This document shows, one piece after another, positions 55,650-64,000 of a stretch of 64,000 bases of DNA. Each line of letters opens with the position of its first letter. Position 1 is the first letter of the stretch. The notes under the pieces were generated by a model, which worked only from the letters and a program-made list of their open reading frames with translations, searched no databases and was not told where the DNA came from. Made by a program: the position numbers and the translations under genes. Source of the DNA: Stenopsyche tienmushanensis (taxonomy: Eukaryota > Arthropoda > Insecta > Trichoptera > Stenopsychidae); assembly GCA_008973525.1 (NCBI GenBank), contig WACJ01000010.1, forward strand, positions 868,001 through 932,000, read 5' to 3'.

Positions 55650-58600
55650 TCATAAAGAAACATTGAAATTTAAAGGAAAGAGCCTATTTTTCAATAAGTT
55701 AGCCTACATTTCGATCAATAAATATTTGATAAATACATTTATATTTAGAAAACTCCCCAAACATAATCGAACAGTAACAAAAATAATATTTTTGGATTAC
55801 CTCATGAATTTAAATCGACATTGTTGTATACATAAACGACCATCACGTAATGTCGTCGTGTTAAATTTAAATTCAATTTGGCACTCGAACATGATAACAA
55901 TTATACTTTCATCGTGGTCTCGTTCAATTAAATTATTTTAATAGATCGATCGAACAATATATTGCCAAATGTATACATCATTTGGACCGATCAGTTGACA
56001 AAGACTGATTTACATTTGAATCGTGTGTTAATACATTTTTAAACGGCAACAGTACACAGAAATTAATAGAAAAGTATAATAAAAACATATTGCGCTTGAT
56101 ATATGTGCTAAATTTGAGAAATCTCGGATATAACGAGCAATATAATTATATGAAAAATTGGAAGAAAACATGTGTAATGATCTAAATATCGATAATTATT
56201 GGCATTTTACATCGATTCACCTATGTTTTTGTATTGATTTGAATGTAAATTATCAAGCACTTGATTATTTTGTGTTAATCTGATGGATCTATAAGAAATA
56301 TTGAATAAGAGATGATTTCCTAATCGTGTTCCATAATTTAATCCCTGGCAATCTTCGCAAAAATATGGTACGTGCTTAGTTTATTCTAGTTGTTTTTCTT
56401 ACACGTCCCACCACTATTTTTATATTCTCTGATGAACTTATTCCAATAATGAAGTCCTATATTTAACTTATCTCTGAAGATGATACAAGTATTCTTTATT
56501 GCAATTATTCAACGAATTGTTAATATTTAACATAATCTTATTCGAAAGATCGAAGAAATATTAATACTTGCGCCCATAAATCCTGCGTAAAAATGTGTTT
56601 ATTATTTTATTAAAACGAAATCAACAATAAAATCTACCCTTATAAAAATCGCACCAATCTTTAATATCGAATATGACACCTACAAAAAATAATATTTTTA
56701 AAGTGACAATTGTTATAGAACCCTTATAAAATATGTCTTGTAATGGTTCGATAAAGTCCACATGAGGTAAAATAGCTTTCGCTTTTATATTTAAAAAATA
56801 TATTCCTTTAAGCATTCTTAAATTTTATATAATCGCGTAATTTTATACAATATTTAATAAAAGTCTTCATAATTCTTCGTTATCTTTCGCCAATTAGGAT
56901 ACGAAATTCTCAAAGTTTTCACCCATACAGTATGCAAATGCACAAAAATTCTATTCCAGATCTTTCCCAATTTATATAAGCCCTTTCCCGTATTCTGCAG
57001 TATCAAAATAATTACGTAAAATATGAATAATTACATTCGAATCTCGCGCACATAACGATATTCATTCATTCATTATTCATCATAGGCCAGCTTAGCGTCA
57101 ATATTTTATATCACGTTAGTATTATAACAGGCCTCCGGGAGTCCCCGGGGACTTCCACCCTAAAAATATCTATTCATACAGTGAATGGGCTTATTAATAA
57201 TTTATAAATATTAAATAATTCATACGGGAAATGAGTCGCGTTTCGATTCCGTTTTTAAATTGCTCGCGAAATTTTATTCGCCGAATTTTCCATATAATCC
57301 CAGTTATTTTGCAATAGACGGGTTATCCCGAGGATTATGTACTCCCTATTAATCCCTCACAAAACCCCATACTGGCGCACCCTGCGGCCTTTCTTCGCCC
57401 CCCGGCGCATTTGACATCTAAAATCACCCCTCGCCGTAACTATACATGTAATCTATAAATGGGACAGAATTAAATCGGTCATAAAATATCACCTCCAAAG
57501 AGAACCCGAACATGCCTCCCTTTTATCGGACCAAACGAAATTGTGTCGGGAATTTTTGGGAGCATGATCTTAATTTAGATTCAATTTTTGTGAGGAACAA
57601 TCCAATGCATGAATCACTCGGTCCAATGAGTTCAACTATCATTTTTTGGATCCAATATCGGATATTATAGGATATGGGAGATTTTTCATACGATAATTTG
57701 TAAATGAACATCCAGGACAAGGAGGTAATACAATTATTGTTGCCAATCAGTCTTTCACAGGTAGCCCAGTTCACTTTTATAAGGCTATCTTATAGAACCA
57801 AAATCTTCAGGTAGATTTGGATTCAAACTCGTCAGGTATGAAAGAAAAATATCATTATGATGTTTGATAATATGAAATAATCGTATTAAATATAATGACT
57901 ATTATAAAATAAAAAGTATAATAAAAAGATTTGTGAAATTACACTGGAATTGATTTCATTGGATTGGATTTGGCAGAAAATTCAAATGATATTTCATAAA
58001 ACAGTACAAATAATAGAATTTCAGAATTCAGAATTTAATCAGCATTTGTAATAATATCAAAAAGAATTTATAACGAGTTAAAAGGCAAAGAAATATCTCA
58101 TCTTGGTGCTAAAAAATAAGATTCTACTGTTGAAGAAGAGATGCAATTAAATGAGAAACGAAAACTAATTAGACAGATTACGATGACATTGATGAATGAT
58201 TTTTAATATCACAAGTTGTAAAGAAGCTTTCATAGAATATTTCAATAATTAACTTCTTTGCAACATATTAAAGTCTCAATATTGCATGTGGCATGTTTTC
58301 TTTGCAATTTTTGCCATACAACCGTCAACACAAACGAACGGCAGATATGCCACATTACCTTATTATTGACGATTATATACGTGTTTGATGTCTACAGTCT
58401 TCTGTGCATCCAAGAAGAACTTATAAAAATGCAATTGATCTCAAGCAGACGTTGCTCATAAAAATAATAAGATTCCTTTCGACACAGCTGTCGGATTCTT
58501 ATGGGGATGATGTCATAAAATTGCTTTTATTAAATGGTGCAAACATGACCACAGAAGCTGCAATAAAACGACGATCGACTGGAAAAATTTTATGTTGGGG

Positions 58601-58670
58601 GACTATAGTTGATTTGCTTAACGACCAGAATGAATATCAGATGTACGAAACGCGTTATATAGTGAAAATA
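55650..58670. other. Long unique stretch without a supported gene
   Basis: A GC-richer patch at 57120-57480 is repeat-free. At 58404-58706 a 100-codon frame includes DVIKLLLLNGANMTTEA, which resembles half of an ankyrin repeat, but without neighbouring repeats this is too little to call. Nothing else was recognised. Confidence 0.3.
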
Positions 58671-59078
58671 CGAACTATCTATATCAGTGATTCTCAACCT
58701 TTTTGAAGTCACGGTGCACTTTTGACCATGGGAAAAAGTGGCGGTGCACCAGAATTAAGAAGTCGAAAAAATTTGTATACATAGACATAATTTTTATTAC
58801 ATATTTAAAAAAATAATATTTACATACCATTTTTTTACATATTTTCTTTTTATGTCAAATTATATAAAAATGTTTAACATTGAAAATATATTTAGTTAGT
58901 TAATTTTTCCCTAGAAACAATTTTATATTTATACGCATTTTATTACAAATATTTGCTCACTTTAAGTGGTAAATATAGGTTGGGGGGGAGGGGTGTCCGC
59001 ACTCTATGTAAGAGTCTATTGTGACAATAAAATCAAAAGTTTATCGTGGTTTTAAAAAAAAACATAATTTATCAGCTT

Positions 59079-59989
59079 TAAATCCTACATCTTAAAATAG
59101 ACAGCAAGGACCTCCAATTTACTATAAGTCGCAGTACAAAACACTTAAAAAACTAAGAACACTTGCCTGAGTATCGACGCTGCATGACGTTCAGGATAGA
59201 TCCTGGAGTACGGGACGCATTCTGGAACAACACTGCACTTTATTTGTTAAGATATATCCCTCTGACGATTAAGCCAAACCGTATAACCTAAGAACCGAAC
59301 ACGCACTGATTGTCGCCTAGCTTAATTCGACGGCTCAACTGAGCGTACGAATATAAATGTATTAATACTAAATGAAAATTATTGTGAAAAACTATTGAAA
59401 GAATGCATGAGATTCTCTCTGAGATGAGCTCTTTTGATATATTCGCAAAAATATTTTTATCAAATTTGAAATTCATTAAAAAATAATATATTTATGCAAC
59501 GAAAAGGATGTTGATTTTTTTTGAAAAATAATATTTTTGGGAATATATCGCAGCAGCTTATTTAATCCCATGATTTAAAAAAATAGTTTTTCTTATAAAT
59601 ATTAATAATTTATCATAAATGCGTTTCAATTTGTCCGTCCAGTTTAGGCGTCGAGTTTATGCTATGCAACAATATTCGGTGCAGAGCTATATTTTATTTT
59701 CACAGGTTAGGATGTGCATGTGCGTATGTTAAGTGATATTTTTTAATACACAGAGTGTTGTGCCGTTCCGGAATGTGATCCATGTTCCAGACTGTATCCT
59801 GATCGTCATGCAGCTAAAATATTGAAGCAAGTAGTCATAGTTTTTAAGTATATTGTAATACGATTATTAGGCTTATTATCGAAATGTTTAATGTTGAACA
59901 ATTGCATTGAGATTTCAAGAACACAGATCGGAAATAATACTCATAGTGGATTGGAAAATCAAGATGTCTATTTTAAGATGTAGGATTTA
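59079..59989. mobile_element. Long-inverted-arm element nested in the hAT element
   Basis: The outermost 25 bases match perfectly in reverse (TAAATCCTACATCTTAAAAT AGACA at 59079-59103 and its complement at 59965-59989). Further in, CTGCATGACG.TCAGGATA and ATTC(T/C)GGAAC blocks (about 59180-59240) recur in reverse at about 59765-59820, so the imperfect arms reach roughly 150 bp or more. The same arm sequence also lies at 3757-3840. No coding. Confidence 0.6.
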
Positions 59990-60576
59990 GGTCCGATTTT
60001 TGTATCATTTTTTTAAAGTCACGACTAACATTCAAATGTATATGTAAAATACGATATTCGGAAGTGATTCATTTAGCATTTCATAGCTAAAAGCTTCGTT
60101 AAGCATCAATTTTTCCTTAGATTAAAGAAAATACATCATATATCATTTTAAAAATGTATCATCGGCTAAATAATTGGACTAAAATGTGTCAAATATTTAA
60201 TTTCAGGTATGAAATCGTGTTTAATATAAAAGCAATCCGCAATTGTTTGATTACGAAATCGACCAGCCTTGATCAATCAATAGTCTTAAGTTTAGATGGA
60301 CGTTGTGAAAAATTGTACAGTGTGGTTCAAAAGAACTGCTGGTGAACCAAATTCCAAAGGTGTCCAGGACTACAAAATTCATGCAGTAAGAGCTCTCAGG
60401 TAAGGATAATAAGATTTACAAGATAAATTTGAGCTAACATTTAATTTGTCATCTAAAATATACACACAAAATATTTGGTCTAATGGATGTTTAAATTCTT
60501 TGTTTTAGGTAAGTCTTTCGAATAGCGCAATATCAATCCGAAATACCGAAGTTTTCAAATATACTCATACTTTGAG

Positions 60577-60783
60577 TTAAATACATAATGCGTAAAAATA
60601 CGTAAAACCGAAACATTCTTCAGAATATTGTCGATTATTTTTTCTGATTTTACTGGATACATTTTCTTTTGTATGAGACGTATGATGTCTAGTAATATCG
60701 TCACTACTTCTTTCGCTTGTACTCCCTGTGTCATTAATATCTTGGTCTGATTCACGATTTCGTTTGGTAATAAATGTATCCAT
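60577..60783 (-). pseudogene. hAT transposase N-terminal remnant
   Basis: From ATG at 60783 the minus strand reads MDTFITKRNRESDQDINDTG, later SKIRKNNRQYSEECFGFTYF. The MD(K)F(L)xKRxR start with KxRKxNxxYxxxxFGFT is the usual opening of the hAT family behind ZBED5/FAM200-type proteins, just ahead of the BED zinc finger. It stops after YALCI. It lies in the element's minus orientation, with a GC-richer likely leader at 60784-61130. The BED finger and DDE region are absent. Confidence 0.6.
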
Positions 60784-61233
60784 TGTAACGTAGGCGAGAA
60801 CTCTCAGCTGAATACCGGGGCCCAGTTATGTTCGTCTTGCTTCTGTGGACCAGTCCCAGTTACCTCCGTTCATAGAGATTCTGACGGCCTGCGACTGCCG
60901 CGTCTCCCGTAACGTTGACGAGAAGGATTCCACAGGGTGATGGTGCTGGATTTCAAAGACGATTGTTTCTCCACAGCATGTTTATTTACTCCACTTTGAA
61001 CAGACTGCGGCTGCGAGGCGTAGAATATCCAAAGTCTACGTTAAACAGTTAACATACGCACAATTGATTTGGCTAATTCCAAATTACATTAACTCTTTCG
61101 TTGACTTTCATAATTTCGCTAACGACTTTTTCGGTTTTCACTGTTTTGCAGAATTTTTCGTTTTTACCAATTTTTTCGCGGTGCACTTTTAATAAGCTCG
61201 CGGTGCACCGGTTGAGAAACACTGATCTATATC

Positions 61234-62270
61234 ATAGGTTTTCAACCTATGGGTCCCCATTAAACCACTAAAAGGATCGCTACGGTTTTTCTGTGGTGAA
61301 CATGATTTGGAGTTCTTTCATCGACATGAAACTAATTGCAAACATCAGAGACTCGATCAAATAGAGAGTTTTCAGCGAGCATCATATGAAGTTGCATTGG
61401 AAATTGCCAAGCAAAAAACCTCACAACTGGAGAAAAGCTCATCAAACCCTGCATATTGAAAATGGTGAAATTAATTTTTGGGGTTTCTAGTGAAGTAAAG
61501 ACACAATGAATATCTCAGTCTAATAATTATATTCAGCGGACTGTTCGTAGATGTTAAAGAGTAGATTTTGAATGCAAACAAGGTTTCATCATTGTTTTCT
61601 ATTCAAGCTGATGAATCAACAGACGTAAGCTCAGATGATATCAAAGAAGAATTCCTATTTTGTAGTGGACTTGAAACTACTACAAAAGTGAAGATATTAT
61701 GAAGAAGGTAAATATGTTTTTGAGACTGGAGGATTAAAGTTGAAAAACGTTTGTGGGGCTTGGGACATCTCGAATTCCTTGAAAACAGCGTTACTTCCCT
61801 AAGCTGAAAGTAGAAAAAACTACATTGACATGCGATCTTTTATCTGCTTCATTTGATTTGGCCATGATTTCCGATGAATTCTTGGATTTGCGGAATGATT
61901 CGTCAGCACGTTTAATGCAAAATTGCTCACACAATTCTGGTATGTATCATTTACAGCCAAATGCTTATCTTTCGAGTTTTAGTTCCATTTGCGTTCTTTT
62001 TAGTTCTAACAAACTGCGTACACAAACAATATTTTACTATGTCTATATTATTCTTGCAAGTATAAATAGAAAATTGACAAAGTTTTATTGCAATCGGATG
62101 AACGATATGGCAGCGCATTAAATACGAACAAACAAAGATTCATTTTTGTATATAAGATACTTATGTTTAAAAAAATATTTTTGTCTTTTTTATTTGATTG
62201 CTTTATTAAAAAGCGAGTCGCGTGGCTTTTATAAAAAAGGGTCGCCAACCGAAAAAGGTTGGGAACCTAT
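61234..62270 (+). mobile_element. Decayed second hAT element abutting the first
   Basis: The ends ATAGGTTTTCAACC(TATGGGTC) and (reversed) ATAGGTTCCCAACC(TTTTTCGG) form inverted repeats. Between them lies a hAT transposase relic (61355-61960) plus a 122-bp minisatellite unit near 62075-62150. The 58685-61224 element inserted immediately outside its left end. Its own target duplication cannot be read. Confidence 0.65.
61355..61960 (+). pseudogene. hAT transposase relic, ZBED5/FAM200-type
   Basis: The plus strand reads FQRASYEVALEIAKQK, then in a shifted phase TGEKLIKPCILKMVKLIFG, then SSEVKTQ and ISQSNNYIQRTV. FSIQADESTDVSS follows (the D-E-S-T-D motif with the first catalytic aspartate, near 61608), then DIKEEFLFCSGLETTTK. 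A late block FLDLRNDSSARLMQN (about 61881) is the C-terminal dimerisation-side motif. The order and wording match the hAT clade that gave rise to vertebrate ZBED5/FAM200-like genes. Frameshifts, stops and loss of the middle make it inactive. Confidence 0.75.
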
Positions 62271-62274
62271 AATT

Positions 62275-63800
62275 TGATGATGATGATTTTTTCCGAAGCC
62301 TTATCCGATGTCTTAGCTTAGGTGCCACTATACAGGATAAAAAATTATCTGGATGATGACTGATCATTGATATCAACGTTTTCATCTTGTAATAGATATA
62401 AATCTATTTATCCTGGATGGAATAGAAGCAACAACCCTTTACTGTCCGGATACTTATTCTATCCGCTAAACTATAGCGTTCTTATTGATCCAGGTCAAAT
62501 TTGGCAGTAAATATAAGATCAACATGTTCTTCGTCCTTGTTGTCTTCATATGCGGAAACATTTTTATATATTATCAATATAGTCTTTATTTTAAGCATAC
62601 ATTAAGGGTGTTTTTATGGCCAATGGTATTAATGATCCATAGTTTTAAAATAACGTTTCGCCAGATGAAAAATAAAAGAAACGACGGAGATAAGATAGAA
62701 AAAATGATGCAATTCGTACTTCCACCTTCTCGGCTGCGATTTGTCTTCATTTAGTCCACAAGATTGAAGAGGGTTGCAAAAAATGAATTTATCTTAAGAA
62801 CAGAAAGACACATACAGATCCATACGCTCGCACGCCTCTCCCGGAATGGATGAAGGCTTTCTTTTTGGCCGTTTCGGTCGAAAAAAATTCGATCTCGTCA
62901 AACGGGAGACTTTGATTCGTCCGAATACACGTGCAGCTCATGGAATCACACATGTAGGCCATAAAATAAATAGGGGCACGTAGGATATGGGGTTAAAGCG
63001 CCGGGCCCAAATAATAAAGCTATGAAAGGCCTCTAATTGGAATATAGCGTGACACATCCCTTCGCCCCGGCCCTCGAAAGCCTTACGAGCGAAATGAAAC
63101 GCGTTTTATCTGAACATTCCGTATCCATAAATCAAGATAGTGCCTCGCATTCAAATCGGGAGCCCAAACTTTCGTTGCTGGAGGAAAACAATGATTTTCC
63201 GAGGCTGGATATTTGGGCACGCGGCGATACAGCTCGGATGGGGATGATTCTAATGCTGGATCCAATGCGCATTCCATTCTGAGACACCCGATGCAATAAA
63301 TGCACGCTTCAGTGCCGATATTTAATTGGTGCTACAAATTTATTGAACGATCATATTTGAGCATGACGATGATGATGATAATCATGTTTAAAAAAATTAT
63401 ATGATCGATTATTAATTATCATTCATTAATAAACATCAAAATTAAATTTATTATAAAATATATACAAATTAACAGTTAGGCGAATGAAGATTCATTGCAT
63501 TTTTATCGAAGATTCGTTCGCCTAATTTCGCTTTATGGACATTGTATTTTTTTTATTTGAATAAAATCATGTTAAAGGGCGATCGAATAAAAAATGATAG
63601 CACGAGGGACAATATATATGCGATATAAACAAAAACATTGCAAATTGTGCGCCTTCACCCCTATCCGGCGGGGGTGCGCTTCTTTGCCGCGATACAAAAT
63701 TTCGGCGTTTATCACGAGAGTGGCATCTCGGCTTCGAGATAAAAATCACAGATTAAAGAATTGCAAGTTTAATAAATACCTTAATTGATAGGGGATATAT
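62275..63800. other. Unique DNA leading to a GC-rich block
   Basis: GC rises after about 62800. An 81-codon plus-strand frame (63037-63282) and opposed frames near 63567-63788 lie in repeat-free, GC-richer sequence but show no domain. The interval probably holds non-coding DNA upstream of the gene start near 63.9 kb. Confidence 0.3.
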
Positions 63801-63910
63801 CCAGAAAAATGTCACTTAATACACTTGGATACTGGGACGGGACACGCGCGCGGGTGCGGGGTTGTTGGGGAGCGCTCCCCTTGTCGGCGTCTGAGTCGAG
63901 GGAGACGCAG
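63800..63910 (+). promoter_or_regulatory. CpG-rich promoter/5' UTR candidate
   Basis: About 63820-63910 is strongly GC-rich with several CpG and CGCG runs (GACACGCGCGCGGGTGCGGG), unlike any other part of the window. It directly precedes the ATG at 63911. No TATA box is evident. A CpG-rich, TATA-less start is the inference. Confidence 0.45.
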
Positions 63911-64000
63911 ATGGCGGACATTTGTCTGAAGGTTCCGAGGGAAACGGGAGGGCCGCACGCCCCCGACTCCGAACGAGTCGATAACGAGACTGAGGTATTT
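63911..64000 (+). CDS. Partial first coding exon, family unknown, runs off the window
   Basis: An ATG in good context (GCAGATGGCG) opens 30 codons to the window end: MADICLKVPRETGGPHAPDS then ERVDNETEVF. The block is GC-rich with balanced codon use, unlike the AT-rich chance frames elsewhere. ACTGAG/GTATTT near 63993 could be a donor, which would end the exon two codons earlier. I do not recognise the protein. Sequence beyond 64000 is needed to know its nature. Confidence 0.5.
   Translation, partial: MADICLKVPRETGGPHAPDSERVDNETEVF

Larger units (their letters stand above)
58685..61224 (-). mobile_element. hAT element with perfect 8-bp target duplication
   Basis: ATCTATAT flanks both sides (58677-58684 and 61225-61232). 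The ends CAGTGATTCTCAACC and (reversed) CAGTGTTTCTCAACC are hAT inverted ends. GCGGTGCACC subterminal repeats lie near both ends (58740, 61177, 61197). At 2540 bp it is long, but only an N-terminal piece of transposase is left (60577-60783) and a foreign long-arm element occupies 59079-59989. The perfect duplication suggests a fairly late insertion compared with other elements here. Confidence 0.9.

Noticed and set aside
58404..58706. Ankyrin repeat protein (LLLLNGANMTTEA)
   Set aside because: Only half of one repeat resembles the consensus; no neighbouring repeats in any frame.
1..64000. CRISPR array, rRNA operon or bacterial operon
   Set aside because: No regularly spaced identical repeats with spacers, no rRNA-like blocks, no runs of long adjacent frames.
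1..64000. LINE or LTR retrotransposon reverse transcriptase
   Set aside because: No YxDD-type motif in a supporting coding context was found; only LTR pieces remain.

Overview
This is AT-rich nuclear DNA of an animal, most likely an insect. The reasons are mariner (DD34D), Tc1, hAT, piggyBac and pogo/Tigger-like transposon remains, many MITEs, short broken reading frames, GT/AG splice-like borders, and no bacterial gene packing. The exact order cannot be named from this window. No gene is complete. Most open frames in the window are chance or decayed frames.

Host coding evidence is sparse. The best case is a first coding exon on the minus strand at 24539-24659: a signal peptide followed by a GTAAGC donor. 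The second is an ATG-initiated frame in a GC-rich, CpG-rich block at 63911-64000, which runs off the window end. Weaker candidates are a 16-codon leader ending in a GTAAGC donor at 48202-48249 and a possible terminal exon on the minus strand at 54893-55022.

The rest is layered transposon debris. 1-9.5 kb: an antisense solo LTR (1634-1902) with a sense fragment nearby, a three-level nest of MITEs at 4908-5928, a Tigger-like element (7219-7885), a piggyBac-type MITE inside another MITE (8142-8763), and a Tc1 fragment. 12-20 kb: a Tigger-like element hosting a piggyBac MITE, a 978-bp piggyBac relic with TTAA ends and the transposase cysteine-rich tail (14217-15194), another piggyBac MITE, a 122-bp minisatellite, and a broken TE gene of unnamed type (18981-19560). 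21.8-26.5 kb: two inverted copies of one MITE on either side of the secreted-protein exon, plus piggyBac and Tigger-like remains. 27-31 kb: two decayed mariners. 31.1-35.3 kb: a long-inverted-repeat element around about 3.7 kb of GC-richer DNA. 36.9-46.6 kb: copies of a shared repeat core with mariner, hAT and Tigger insertions, including a mariner with near-perfect ends (45006-46129). 51.8-55.6 kb: another Tigger-like copy, a Tigger element flanked by 185-bp inverted arms differing at one base (53882-55013), and a mariner scrap. 58.7-62.3 kb: two abutting hAT elements, one with a perfect 8-bp target duplication.

I found no rRNA, convincing tRNA, CRISPR array, reverse transcriptase or intact transposase. 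The main value of the window is a readable insertion history. I saw no clear evidence of an undescribed functional system; the closest to something new are the inverted-arm Tigger locus and the long-inverted-repeat element.
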